A DNA stretch of 64,000 nt from UBA952 sp044361535 (GCA_044361535.1 JBIKIQ010000003.1:62001-126000); one strand, 5' to 3'. Positions 41,979 to 51,198 are shown, counted from the stretch's first letter. The notes: a model not told the origin generated them from the letters alone. Translations and numbers: made by a program.

Positions 41979-43331
41979 TTAATCTAATTTTCTTTTTCTA
42001 AACCACTTGTCAAAAACTGATGGAGATAAAATTATGCCAAAATTGATGGAGGAATAATTTTCGCTCAAACTATTTTCAACGTTTCTTTGAATTCTACCCA
42101 AATTTACTCCCAAATTTACTGATGAAAGAGATTGTTGGGCAAAAATCGGAATACCAATCCCAAAGGTAATGCCAAAATGCTGAATTTCATCCGTTGAATT
42201 TAAAAATCGAGTTTTTTCCGATAAAAATCCTGTGCGGTAAAAAATCCTTTGATAGAATTTGGTTAGGGAATTATTTTCAAAATAATTTCTTTCTGGAATC
42301 CATTGTATTCCTAACCCCAATCGCTCATTGAGTCCCAAATTATTAGCAATTGAAATCGATCCAAAATTCTCAGAATAAGTAGAATAGTCTTTTCTTGAGT
42401 AGTTAGCCGTCAATTTTATTTGGGAATTTAATTTTCGATTATTCTTTACAACATTGTTGAAATTGAACGTATAAACAGCCCCTATATTAAAATTGCTAGG
42501 CATCGTTATTGATCCAGATTCTTGCTGATACGATATAGTGTCAAATAATTTTTCATTAAATACATTCGGCGAATAAAATAATCCATCTGAGTACTTAGAA
42601 TTAATAGTTTGCTTCGGTTCAAATGAAGCTCCCAAATCAACAATGTGATTTTTCGTTATTTTCTGACTAAAATGAAAACCAAAATCATAATACAACGAAG
42701 AAAGTACAGTTCTCTTTTTTTCGACACCTCCCGCTAAAGAGTTGGAAACAATAATTCTACTTACCCTATCATTTGACAATGAACCAAATAAATAACCAAC
42801 ATTCGATCCGAGCGATAATTTTGTAGATTTTAAATTAATTACTTTTACTCCAAAGCCCATAAAAACAATTTGGGATGTTCCCATACCCTTGTATTCATTG
42901 ATTATCGAATCTGTTCCTGTAAATAACTTATTACTGAATTGATACCCTCTAAACGAATATGGGCGAAGACCAAATGACGTGCTTAAATACTTTGTAAGCT
43001 TCATTCCCAACATAAGATGATTTAAGTTGCTGTAGCCTTTAATCACTTGCTCGTTATTTTCTGAAAATTGAGATATTCTTCCGTGAATACCCGTCGATAA
43101 AAGAGTGTATCCGGAACCAAAAGACGTGTAAGTTGCAGGATTATTGTAATTTATATAGCCAGAATCAGCCATTGCAACTCCTGAATAGCCCAAAGATTGA
43201 AAAATAGGATTACTCTCCTTTGAGGATTCACCAATCCCATAATAAGATAGAGGAGAGGTAGTTAGCACCTGCCCAAATACAAATTGCATTCCCGCGATTA
43301 TCCAAAAACTAACAATTAACTTACTCCTCAT
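41979..43331 (-). CDS. Outer-membrane beta-barrel-type protein
   Basis: A 450-residue exported protein with a signal peptide at residues 1-20 (cut near VFG-Q). The N-terminal part reads TSPLSYYGIGESSKESNPIF and GYSGVAMADSGYINYNNPATYTSFG, a Gly/Asn-Pro pattern seen in FadL/PorV-like barrels of Bacteroidota, followed by alternating strands to the C-terminus. The last residues, SSINFGIILSPSVFDKWFRKRKLD, end in a charged tail rather than the usual terminal aromatic. I would place it as an outer-membrane barrel without a named substrate. It overlaps coaX by 11 bases, so it belongs to the same transcript as coaX, the TPR gene and lptC. Confidence 0.75.
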   Translation of the reverse strand: MRSKLIVSFWIIAGMQFVFGQVLTTSPLSYYGIGESSKESNPIFQSLGYSGVAMADSGYINYNNPATYTSFGSGYTLLSTGIHGRISQFSENNEQVIKGYSNLNHLMLGMKLTKYLSTSFGLRPYSFRGYQFSNKLFTGTDSIINEYKGMGTSQIVFMGFGVKVINLKSTKLSLGSNVGYLFGSLSNDRVSRIIVSNSLAGGVEKKRTVLSSLYYDFGFHFSQKITKNHIVDLGASFEPKQTINSKYSDGLFYSPNVFNEKLFDTISYQQESGSITMPSNFNIGAVYTFNFNNVVKNNRKLNSQIKLTANYSRKDYSTYSENFGSISIANNLGLNERLGLGIQWIPERNYFENNSLTKFYQRIFYRTGFLSEKTRFLNSTDEIQHFGITFGIGIPIFAQQSLSSVNLGVNLGRIQRNVENSLSENYSSINFGIILSPSVFDKWFRKRKLD

Positions 43332-44037
43332 TAAACAGATACAATTGATATAAACCTTTCAAAGTCAAATTTTCGTCAGCAAAGATGTTACTTTTCTCCT
43401 TGAAATCAAAATAAAAAGAATCGCCACCGGTAATAATTATTAGTAAATCATCAAAATTGTCTTTGTATTGCTGAATTAATCCAAGAATTTCAGTGTAACA
43501 TCCATTGATTACTCCATTGATTAGACTTTCAGAGGTTGATTTACCTATTAAATCATATTCTAGTTGAGGTTGTAGCAAGGGTAAATTTGCTGTTTGAGTA
43601 GCCAGAGACTCAAACCTTAATCGTATTCCTGGACTTATTGAACCTCCTATATAAGTATTTGTCGCATCAATAACATCAAATTTTATACACGTTCCTATAT
43701 CAACGATTAATACATTTCTTTCCGGGAAGTAATGCCCTGCCGCTGCTATGTTACAAGCGCGATCCATTCCCCAAGTTTCTTTGGTTTTGTATTCTGAAAA
43801 AAAGGGAAAATCAATAGAACTTGTTGGATAAAACAGTAGGTTACAATTTGCCTCCACTAAAGCTAGTAATTCACTTTTGGCAACATTAGAAAGAATAACA
43901 TTTTTATTTTTTATCAGTTGGATTAATTTTAAATCTTCTTCTTTATTAAACCTATAGATTTCAGTTATTTCATCGTTTTCTAAAGCGGCTACTTTAAAAT
44001 TTGAATTACCTAAGTCAATTATGAAGTTACATTTCAT
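43321..44037 (-). CDS. coaX: Type III pantothenate kinase
   Basis: A 238-residue cytoplasmic enzyme that phosphorylates pantothenate in the first step of coenzyme A synthesis. The fold is of the actin/hexokinase kind: N-terminal IIDLGNSNFKVAAL (phosphate loop 1), the GMDRACNIAAAGHYFP segment, LIVDIGTCIKFDVID with its Asp, YIGGSISPGIRLRFESLATQTANLP, and IITGGDSFYFDF near the C-terminus. The motifs match CoaX, which is distinct from CoaA. Length is normal. It is 12 bases downstream of the choice-of-anchor L gene and overlaps the outer-membrane protein gene by 11 bases. Confidence 0.95.
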   Translation of the reverse strand: MKCNFIIDLGNSNFKVAALENDEITEIYRFNKEEDLKLIQLIKNKNVILSNVAKSELLALVEANCNLLFYPTSSIDFPFFSEYKTKETWGMDRACNIAAAGHYFPERNVLIVDIGTCIKFDVIDATNTYIGGSISPGIRLRFESLATQTANLPLLQPQLEYDLIGKSTSESLINGVINGCYTEILGLIQQYKDNFDDLLIIITGGDSFYFDFKEKSNIFADENLTLKGLYQLYLFNEE

Positions 44038-44049
44038 TTTTAAGGAGTT

Positions 44050-46431
44050 TTACCTCAATACATTAATATGGCCCGTTAATATCTCCGTATTTCCTTCGCC
44101 TCTTTTGTATTTTAACAACCATGAATATGTTCCCTCTTGAACATCGTTGCCATTGAAAGTTCCATCCCACTTAAAATTTAGATCTTTCGATTCATAAATT
44201 TGCTCCCCCCAACGATTAAACACAAAAATCTCAACGGATTTTACGCCAATAAAACTCCCTGAGAAGTACTCATTATATCGGTCGTCGTCGGGGATAAAAG
44301 TATTTGGAATATAGATGTAAAATTCTTTTTGAATAAAAATTGGCTTAGTTATACTGTCAATACACCCCTTTGCGTCTTCAGCAACCAATGTTACGTAATA
44401 AGTTCCAGCAGAATCAAATACATGAGTTGGATGCATAATTGAAGACGTTCCTCCATCGCTGAAAAACCAATCGTAGACAAAGCCATTGGTCGTTAAATTT
44501 TGAATTGAAATAGGCAACCCTTCAATTAGATTCGTACTCAAGTACGTAAAATCAGCATTTGGTTTAACTACAATAACTTGTGATAATGCAGGCACACTAA
44601 ATGTTTGACAATCGTCCGAAACCTCAACGAGATAGGTTGTTGTTTGGGATGGATTAACCCAAATACCAGAAACAGTATCCCCTGTTGTGGGCCAGAAATA
44701 ATAATAATTTCCGAAACCGCCTGTGGCACTTACAGATATGAATGCACTATCCCCAGGACATATCTCTGGCGGGGTAGTAACCAGGGTTTCAAGCAGCGGA
44801 CTTGTTATTGTATATGTAATTGTATCAGAAACGACAGAGCCACAATTGTCTGAAACGGATACGATATACATTGTAGTTGTGGAAGGTGAAACGACAATTG
44901 ATTCAGTATTACCTATTGAATTCCCATTACTTATCCAGTTGTATACAAATGTGCCTGAACCACCTGTAGCAGTTACTTCTAAGGTTTCTGTCACATATGG
45001 GCAAATGGATATAATGTCATCAGAAACGCTGATTTGAAGCGGTTGAAAAACTGGAACATTAACAATAACGGTGTCACTTGCTGGAGTTGTAACACAAGCT
45101 CCTGTAACTGTAACAAAATAGGTTCCTGTGGCGGTTGGTGTCAGGCTTATGGAGTTGGTTGTTTCTCCTGTATTCCAAAGATAATTATAGGGAGTAAGAC
45201 CTCCGGTAACTGTTGCTGATAAAACAATGTTATCACCCGGGCATGGCACTATTGGATTATTAATAGAAACGGATATCGGTTGAATATCTTGAAGAGATAG
45301 GTTAATGGTAAATGGAGTAACATTTCCACAAGGATCGGTCATCAAGAATGAAAGAATTATTGTTTCTTGATTTTCACTGATTAAATCAGCAATTGTGGTA
45401 ATATCAAAGGTAATTACAGAATCCCCTGGAGCAAATGTTATGCTAGTTGGTACCCCAGAAAAATCGACATTATTTGTTGCTGTTCCGGTGGTTTGAATAG
45501 GGATTGTTAAGGAATTGTTTAAATTATCTTCTCTGGAAAGAGTTATGGTTCCAGAAACACAACCTTCTGCCATAATAGATGGGGACCCAAATAGAGTGTC
45601 AGAAATCGAATAATCAATAACAATAGGTGTTTGAGACGATAGACTATTTGCTTCTAAGAATATCCCTGAATCCCATTGACCATCACCAACATCCGCTATT
45701 GCCAGTACTAAATGATACGTTTCACCACACTCTACCCTTGAAATGGCTTCTAATACATCTGTAAATCCATCATATTGGATGTAAAAAGGGTTAGCATTAT
45801 AAGGGGGGCTATTTCCGTCACCATTAAAGTTGTAAAAGGAAGAGTTGGTTATTGCGTTTACATTGTTGATAGAAACAATACTGCCATTGGAAGGAAGTTT
45901 TGCGATGTTTTGCATACCAGTGATACCTGGACCCGAGATGAAGAACCCAAATACGTCATTAAATCCAGAACTATTTGGCGGAGCAAACTCAGGGTATTCA
46001 TCAGATCCAAACACATATTTAAATCGTACAGTATCAGAGTATGGAATAAAATCAAATTCCAAAATGGCTGCATTATAGGTTTGAGTTCCGTTAATTAAAT
46101 TTGTAAGAAGAGCTGAACCACCTGCATTATTATCAACACCCGCTCCCGGTTGATTATTGGGTCCTTGTGGACCCGCCCCCGTATTGAGAACTGTTCCTGT
46201 TGTCATTACAATCCCGTTGGTTATACCGAGATTAGTACCTGTTGCGCCAAAAGAACCAATAGCAGTTGCGCTTCCATTAAAAGTTATATTTGAAATAGTT
46301 ACTCCTGGCCCTAGTAATACATTTTGAACAAGATTTAAGGGCGACATTGAAACACTAGTTACTAATTGACCTCTATAATGAAAGAAATTCATTAATAACA
46401 TCAGACTTAGTACTAATTTAAAGTATCTCAT
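44050..46431 (-). CDS. T9SS type B surface protein with choice-of-anchor L domain
   Basis: A 793-residue secreted protein with signal peptide (about residues 1-22). The N-terminal domain has the choice-of-anchor L layout: LVQNVLLGPGVTISNITFNG, IGSFGATGTNLGITNGIVMTT, VRFKYVFGSDEYPEFAPP and DVFGFFISGPGI. A Calx-beta-like stretch follows (about 285-370, DSVITFDITTIADLISENQETI), then Ig/SprB-type repeats (YNYLWNTGETTNSISLTP), a PKD domain (about 620-690, FVYDWFFSDGGTSSIMHPTHVF) and a type B sorting domain at the end: IYIPNTFIPDDDRYNEYF, VFNRWGEQIYESKDLNFKWDG. It is the first gene of the coaX-lptC cluster, an unusual place for a surface adhesin-like protein. Confidence 0.88.
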   Translation of the reverse strand: MRYFKLVLSLMLLMNFFHYRGQLVTSVSMSPLNLVQNVLLGPGVTISNITFNGSATAIGSFGATGTNLGITNGIVMTTGTVLNTGAGPQGPNNQPGAGVDNNAGGSALLTNLINGTQTYNAAILEFDFIPYSDTVRFKYVFGSDEYPEFAPPNSSGFNDVFGFFISGPGITGMQNIAKLPSNGSIVSINNVNAITNSSFYNFNGDGNSPPYNANPFYIQYDGFTDVLEAISRVECGETYHLVLAIADVGDGQWDSGIFLEANSLSSQTPIVIDYSISDTLFGSPSIMAEGCVSGTITLSREDNLNNSLTIPIQTTGTATNNVDFSGVPTSITFAPGDSVITFDITTIADLISENQETIILSFLMTDPCGNVTPFTINLSLQDIQPISVSINNPIVPCPGDNIVLSATVTGGLTPYNYLWNTGETTNSISLTPTATGTYFVTVTGACVTTPASDTVIVNVPVFQPLQISVSDDIISICPYVTETLEVTATGGSGTFVYNWISNGNSIGNTESIVVSPSTTTMYIVSVSDNCGSVVSDTITYTITSPLLETLVTTPPEICPGDSAFISVSATGGFGNYYYFWPTTGDTVSGIWVNPSQTTTYLVEVSDDCQTFSVPALSQVIVVKPNADFTYLSTNLIEGLPISIQNLTTNGFVYDWFFSDGGTSSIMHPTHVFDSAGTYYVTLVAEDAKGCIDSITKPIFIQKEFYIYIPNTFIPDDDRYNEYFSGSFIGVKSVEIFVFNRWGEQIYESKDLNFKWDGTFNGNDVQEGTYSWLLKYKRGEGNTEILTGHINVLR

Positions 46432-46534
46432 TTCACTGATTAGACGTTGAAAAAGATAAAATGTTGTTTTATACCGTAAATTACGAAAAATTACTTACAC
46501 TTTGAACGATTCGTTCGAGTTTATGTTTCAGGAT

Positions 46535-47014
46535 TTAATAATCTTTTCCGTAGGAATGAATATCATTGTGATTTTCTTCAATGAGATCCTTGATTTTTTT
46601 GATTGACTTTGCCAATATAAAAATTTCTACACCACAATTAGCTTGAATCCACTTCCAACTTAACTTTTCATCTTCAATGGCCATGGCTAAATGAAAATAC
46701 AATTCTAAATTATTTGTTATCAACCAAGCTTGTGCTTTTTTATTGCCTTCAGCAGCATTAATCATGGCCATTAAATGAGGAAATCCATTCTGCATGAGCC
46801 ATGAGCGCGCTTCATCTTTCAAATAAATGGCATAGGTTGCCATTGCCAATTCTGGATAATCATTCTCATTTAACCATACTGTAAATTGACTTTCTCCATC
46901 GATAGATTTTGCCCAAGCTAAAACAACTTTTGCTGGGTAATCACGCACAACAGTAGGAAGTATTTTGAAGTCTTGGTCTTGAATTTGTAATTCTTTTTTT
47001 TGTTTTCCAAACAT
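46535..47014 (-). CDS. Tandem 25-residue repeat protein, unknown function
   Basis: A 159-residue cytoplasmic protein with no signal peptide. It is made of a 25-residue repeat: successive Trp-[Leu/Ile] pairs in VWLNENDYPELAMATYA, SWLMQNGFPHLMAMINAA, AWLITNNLELYFHLAMAI and KWIQANCGVEIFILAKSI are spaced exactly 25, 25 and 25 residues apart, and a more divergent copy (RDYPAKVVLAWAKSID) precedes them. The consensus is W-L-x-x-N-x-x-P-x-L with an Ala in the following helix. This looks like an alpha-helical solenoid, perhaps a binding surface. I do not recognise the family. The gene is 10 bases downstream of rnr and 103 bases upstream of the T9SS gene, on the minus strand. Confidence 0.8.
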   Translation of the reverse strand: MFGKQKKELQIQDQDFKILPTVVRDYPAKVVLAWAKSIDGESQFTVWLNENDYPELAMATYAIYLKDEARSWLMQNGFPHLMAMINAAEGNKKAQAWLITNNLELYFHLAMAIEDEKLSWKWIQANCGVEIFILAKSIKKIKDLIEENHNDIHSYGKDY

Positions 47015-47024
47015 ATACTGGAAG

Positions 47025-49169
47025 CTATAAAAGTTCTAAATCTATTTGACGTTTCTTTGGTTTAACATCTACAATACGCACCTTAACAAGATCTCCAAAA
47101 TTGTATTCTTTTTTTGTCTTTGTTCCTACAATTCTAAAGGTGTTTTGATCAAAATAAAAACGATCTCCGGGGATCTCCTGAATTGGAACCATGCCTTCAC
47201 ATAGATTGTCATTCATTCTAACAAACAAACCATGATCAGCAATTCCAGTTACAACCCCCGAAAAAGTTTCACCAATGTGATCTGCTACAAATAATGTTTG
47301 AAAGTATTTGGCTGATTCTCTTTCCGAATCAGAAGCTTTGCGTTCCATTTTAGAAATGTGTTTGCAGACATCCTGTAATTTTTCACCTGAAATCAGATGT
47401 TTTTTAGTAGTTAGTTCTTCTTGTAAAATGCGATGAATTAATAAATCTGCGTATCTTCTAATGGGAGAGGTAAAATGACTGTAATACTCGAAAGATAATC
47501 CATAATGCCCAATGTTTTCGATATCATATGCTGCTTTTGCCATAGTTCGAATTGCCAATGATTGTATAAATCCGGATTCGGCATTCCCCTTTATTTTATC
47601 AAAAAGTGTATTTAAATTCTTGGCAATGTGTTTTGGCTCGTAAGAATTGAGTGTAAGCCCAAACTTGTCAAGGAAAACTTTTAACTGATCAATTTTAGCC
47701 GGGTCGGGAAGATCATGAATTCTATACACAGAGGATGGTACAACATGATTTTTTCTTGGTTTTCCAATGAACTCTGCAACTTTTTTATTGGCGAGTAACA
47801 TAAACTCTTCAATCAATTTATGTGCATCCTTAGATCTTTTAATCATTACTTCACTTGGTTCCCCATTCTTGTCAAAACGAAAACGGACCTCTTCTGATTC
47901 TATATCTAACGCCCCTTTAGTTAATCTTTTTCCTCGGTAATATTTTGCGATTGTATCTAAAACCAGTATTTCTTTACTGTATTTTCCCTCTTTGTTTTCA
48001 ATAATTTCCTGTGCTTCTTCGTAGGTAAAACGATGATCTGAAAAAATTCTTGTTTTACCGAACCATTCCTTTACAATATCAAATGATGCATCAAACTCCA
48101 AAACAACCGAGAAACAATATTTGTCTTCATTGGGCCTAAGTGAACATGCAATATTGGAAAGTTGCTCGGGAAGCATAGGGATTACACGATCTGCTAAATA
48201 CACTGAATTCCCTCTTTTTTGCGCTTCTTTATCCAATGCGCTTCCAGGTCGAACATAATGTCCAACATCTGCAATATGAATCCCAACTTCTACATTCCCA
48301 TTCTCTAAATATTCGAAAGACAAAGCGTCGTCAAAGTCTTTTGCATCAGCAGGGTCAATTGTAAACGTAAGAATATCTTTAAAATCACGACGATTTTCAA
48401 CTTCTTTATCTTTAATCTCAGTATCTATGTTTTGTGCTTCGTCTAAAACTTCCTGTGGAAATTCAAAAGGTATTCCATTATAACACAAAATGGATAACAT
48501 TTCAGAATCATGGTCAGTCAATCCTGAAAGTGTTTCTACAACCTCTCCCCACAATTTACCTTGGGTGGGCCAACCAATAATTTTGGCGATAACTCGATCT
48601 CCGTGTTGAGCACCCATTAAAAAATCTTCGTCGAGTAAGATTTCAGATCCTAATTTTGGGTTGTCTGGAATTAATCTAGGTTGTTTGGTGTTATACCGAA
48701 CTCTCCCGACGATGTGAGTTCTTTCCCTTGCGATTACTTGAGTGATTTCTCCCTCTATTCGTTTTCCACCCGACTTTAATATTCGCACTTCAACTTGGTC
48801 ACCATCCATAGCGTTACCCATGTTGGGTGGTGAAATAAAAATATCTTTCCCTTCTTTCGTTACAGAAACAAATCCCACTCCGCTATTCACAATGCTTAAT
48901 GAACCATAAACTAAATTTTCATCTTTTGTGAGACTAAATTCTGAATGCCCAATTCTCTTAAGCACTCCTTTTCTTGTTAGCTCAATTAGTTTTTCAAAAA
49001 TGAGTTTTCGTTGCGCCCCTTCTTTAATTTTTAGAAGGCTACAAATCTGCTTGTGAGAAAGTGCTTTTGATTTATGATTGGAAAAGAGTTTGAGAAGTAG
49101 TTTGTCGTAAGGAATTGAAGAAATGGCTTGAGAAGATTTAGTGACTTGAGAAAATTTTTTCTTATGCAA
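47025..49169 (-). CDS. rnr: Ribonuclease R
   Basis: A 714-residue 3'-to-5' exoribonuclease that degrades structured RNA. An N-terminal winged-helix-like region (KQICSLLKIKEGAQRKLIFEKLIELTRKGVLKRIG, about 40-78), two cold-shock domains, the RNB catalytic core with acidic residues in DPADAKDFDDALSFEYL, GIHIADVGHYVRPGS and SNIACSL, and a C-terminal S1 domain (GVVTGIADHGLFVRMND). All Asp positions of the catalytic centre appear present. The frame opens after TAA at a TTG codon (49169); no ATG is near, so TTG is taken as the start. It lies 32 bases after the SPOR gene and 10 bases before the repeat protein. Confidence 0.96.
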   Translation of the reverse strand: MHKKKFSQVTKSSQAISSIPYDKLLLKLFSNHKSKALSHKQICSLLKIKEGAQRKLIFEKLIELTRKGVLKRIGHSEFSLTKDENLVYGSLSIVNSGVGFVSVTKEGKDIFISPPNMGNAMDGDQVEVRILKSGGKRIEGEITQVIARERTHIVGRVRYNTKQPRLIPDNPKLGSEILLDEDFLMGAQHGDRVIAKIIGWPTQGKLWGEVVETLSGLTDHDSEMLSILCYNGIPFEFPQEVLDEAQNIDTEIKDKEVENRRDFKDILTFTIDPADAKDFDDALSFEYLENGNVEVGIHIADVGHYVRPGSALDKEAQKRGNSVYLADRVIPMLPEQLSNIACSLRPNEDKYCFSVVLEFDASFDIVKEWFGKTRIFSDHRFTYEEAQEIIENKEGKYSKEILVLDTIAKYYRGKRLTKGALDIESEEVRFRFDKNGEPSEVMIKRSKDAHKLIEEFMLLANKKVAEFIGKPRKNHVVPSSVYRIHDLPDPAKIDQLKVFLDKFGLTLNSYEPKHIAKNLNTLFDKIKGNAESGFIQSLAIRTMAKAAYDIENIGHYGLSFEYYSHFTSPIRRYADLLIHRILQEELTTKKHLISGEKLQDVCKHISKMERKASDSERESAKYFQTLFVADHIGETFSGVVTGIADHGLFVRMNDNLCEGMVPIQEIPGDRFYFDQNTFRIVGTKTKKEYNFGDLVKVRIVDVKPKKRQIDLELL

Positions 49170-49201
49170 AATTTAAATTATTTGTTGACTTCTCATTGAA
49201 G

Positions 49202-49570
49202 TTAATCAATTCGAGGTAAATTAATAGCTTGTTTAACAACAGTAGATAGCGGAAATTTTTTTATTAATTTCTTATGAATTTCATCGGCTTCTGCTTTTGT
49301 TCGAAAATCCCCTGCATCAAAGTAGAAATAGGGAGTTCGGTATGTAACATACGTGTCTATACCAGGATATTGAGATATAAAACTTTTTCTTTGATTGTCT
49401 ATAACTGTTTTTTCTGAATCAAATGAAATGTGCAAGCGAAATCCCATGTATGACCCTCCCGATTTACCTCCAACTAATCCCATAATTCTGCTGTCGGCAA
49501 TCACCTTAGTTTGAGCAAAAGTGTTGTGAGAAATACATGCTACCAAAACCACAAATAAAACCTTAATCAT
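49202..49570 (-). CDS. SPOR-like periplasmic protein
   Basis: A 122-residue exported protein with a signal peptide at residues 1-19 (cut near TFA-Q). The C-terminal part resembles a SPOR domain, which binds denuded glycan strands of peptidoglycan at division sites: GFRLHISFDSEKTVIDNQRKSF, YVTYRTPYFYFDAGDFRTKAEADEIHKKLIKKFPLSTVV. The RTPYFYxxAGxFxxxxEA signature matches SPOR repeats, which are usually read as xYYRVQVGxFxxxxxA. There is a Gly-rich linker at about 30-38. The start ATG is 19 bases downstream of its -7 box. It probably cotranscribes with rnr. Confidence 0.78.
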   Translation of the reverse strand: MIKVLFVVLVACISHNTFAQTKVIADSRIMGLVGGKSGGSYMGFRLHISFDSEKTVIDNQRKSFISQYPGIDTYVTYRTPYFYFDAGDFRTKAEADEIHKKLIKKFPLSTVVKQAINLPRID

Positions 49571-49588
49571 ATCGAATCAATATTTACA

Positions 49589-49596
49589 CAAAGATA
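49589..49596 (-). promoter_or_regulatory. -7 box of the SPOR-rnr run (TATCTTTG on the minus strand)
   Basis: The plus strand reads CAAAGATA, exact for TAnnTTTG on the minus strand, 18 bases before the SPOR gene ATG. No TTG at the expected -33 was found. Confidence 0.5.
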
Positions 49597-49663
49597 TTAA
49601 TAAAATATTCTAAATCCTCTCATTTCTTATTTACAATCTTCTTTTCTTATTTAGAATGATTTT

Positions 49664-49703
49664 AAATTGTCGAAAAAAAGATGAAAATTGTCATTAAATT
49701 GTC
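49664..49703. repeat. Three phased AAATTGTC direct repeats upstream of the act operon
   Basis: AAATTGTC occurs at 49664-49671, 49685-49692 and 49696-49703. Starts are 21 and 11 bases apart, so all three fall on about the same face of the helix. The last copy contains the candidate -33 TTG (49699-49701). The pair of longer units ATTGTCAT at 49687 and 49698 is period 11. This looks like an operator array for a dimeric or multimeric regulator. Confidence 0.55.
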
Positions 49704-49731
49704 ATAAAATTAGAACAATCTTATAATTTTG
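49699..49731 (+). promoter_or_regulatory. act-cox operon promoter (TTG, 22-bp spacer, TAATTTTG)
   Basis: TTG at 49699-49701 and TAATTTTG at 49724-49731 match the Bacteroidota -33 and -7 elements, spaced 22 bases. Transcription would start near 49738, giving a leader of about 70 bases before ATG 49810. Confidence 0.65.
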
Positions 49732-49809
49732 CCATCGCTGTATGATGTGTTTTGATGCGTTTTTATGGTATAAAATAAGTTGAAATTGGAGAAATTATCT
49801 ATAAATCAG

Positions 49810-51168
49810 ATGCTTAGAAGTTTAAATTATTGGAGTAAAGGTTTAGTTGCATTCGCAATGATCGCCTTAGTTTCTTTTGTGTCAAATGCTCAAGATGCTG
49901 CTGGTGCAAAAGCTAAAGTAGATGGAGCTGGTTTGTTTAAAGCAAAATGTGCTAGTTGTCATCAACCACACAAGGATGGAACAGGCCCTAAATTATTTAA
50001 GGCTCGTGATAAGTGGGCTGCCGGTGGTGCAAAAGAGGGTTCAATTTACACTTGGGTTAATAACTGGCAAAATGCTGCAGCATCAGATCCATACGCGGCA
50101 CAAGTATCGACAGTTAAACCAACTGCGATGTCTGCATTTCCTGAATTAAAGAAAGAGGAAATTGATGGAATTTTAGATTATGTAGATGCACAACCAGAAC
50201 CTAGTGCTGCAGGTCCTGCAGATAAATCTCAAGGCGGAGCTCCTGCAGACAATTCATCTGAAAAGTCAGAAGGCGGTTCTTGGACTTGGGTTTTACTGGG
50301 TGTTATTTTTATAACGGTAATCTTAGCTGTAGGTGGAGTTAGAAGACAGTTAAATAATGCTGTTAGAGAAAGCGAAGGTAAACCGGTTAAGGAGCATGAA
50401 ACCTATTTATCAGAGTTTAAATCAATAGCATGGAAATATAGATTACACGTAGGTTTGACAACTCTTGTTATTGTGATTTCAATTCTAGTTATGTCCATTC
50501 AAGGTTTAGGCAGTATAGGCGTAACGGAAGCTTACCAACCATCACAACCGATTAAGTTTCCTCACAGCGTTCACGCAGGTGTAAATGGAATTGATTGTAA
50601 ATATTGTCATAGCTCAGTTACTAAATCAAAATCTGCAGGTATCCCATCTGTGAATGTTTGTATGAACTGTCACAAGCAAATTAATGGAGAGGGGAAACCA
50701 TTTGCCGCTGAGATTCAAAAGATTTATGCCGCTGCTGGTTTTGTTAATGGCGAATATAAAAACACACCAAAACCAATTGTTTGGAACAAAGTACATGTTT
50801 TACCTGATCACGTTTATTTCAATCACTCTCAACATGTAGTTGTTGGTGGTATTGATTGTAAACAATGTCACGGTGATATGACAAAAATGAAAGAAACGCC
50901 TAAAGTGCAACCTGTTTCTGAATTAAATAAGGTAGAAGGTAATATTAAACTGACCAAACCAACATTAACAATGGGCTGGTGTATTGAGTGTCATGATAAA
51001 AAAGAAATTTCAAAAGGACCACTATCTGATAAGAAAGATGGTTACTACAATGAGATTCACCGAAGATTACTAAATAACGATAAATCTTTGTACAAGAATT
51101 ACTTGAAAGACAACAAGGTTACAGTTAGTGAACTTGGAGGTTGGGAGTGTGCAAAATGCCATTATTAA
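49810..51168 (+). CDS. actA: Alternative complex III subunit A (multiheme cytochrome c)
   Basis: A 452-residue membrane-bound cytochrome from the ATG at 49810; a TTG at 49780 in frame would add ten residues. The signal peptide ends at SNA-Q (about residue 28). A monoheme domain carries CASCH (47-51). A Ser/Gly/Pro-rich linker leads to two membrane segments (about 157-180 and 213-235). Five further motifs follow: CKYCH, CMNCH, CKQCH, CIECH and CAKCH, making six c-type hemes. ActA passes electrons from the Fe-S subunit to ActE or the oxidase. The extra N-terminal monoheme domain is, as I recall, also found in Flavobacterium ActA proteins. It is the first gene of the operon. Confidence 0.95.
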   Translation: MLRSLNYWSKGLVAFAMIALVSFVSNAQDAAGAKAKVDGAGLFKAKCASCHQPHKDGTGPKLFKARDKWAAGGAKEGSIYTWVNNWQNAAASDPYAAQVSTVKPTAMSAFPELKKEEIDGILDYVDAQPEPSAAGPADKSQGGAPADNSSEKSEGGSWTWVLLGVIFITVILAVGGVRRQLNNAVRESEGKPVKEHETYLSEFKSIAWKYRLHVGLTTLVIVISILVMSIQGLGSIGVTEAYQPSQPIKFPHSVHAGVNGIDCKYCHSSVTKSKSAGIPSVNVCMNCHKQINGEGKPFAAEIQKIYAAAGFVNGEYKNTPKPIVWNKVHVLPDHVYFNHSQHVVVGGIDCKQCHGDMTKMKETPKVQPVSELNKVEGNIKLTKPTLTMGWCIECHDKKEISKGPLSDKKDGYYNEIHRRLLNNDKSLYKNYLKDNKVTVSELGGWECAKCHY

Positions 51169-51198
51169 AATTAGAAACAGCGTTCCTGTAAATAAAGA

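Noticed and set aside
45775..46098. Plus-strand frames of 77-107 residues
   Set aside because: They are shadows of the choice-of-anchor L gene on the other strand; composition is not protein-like.
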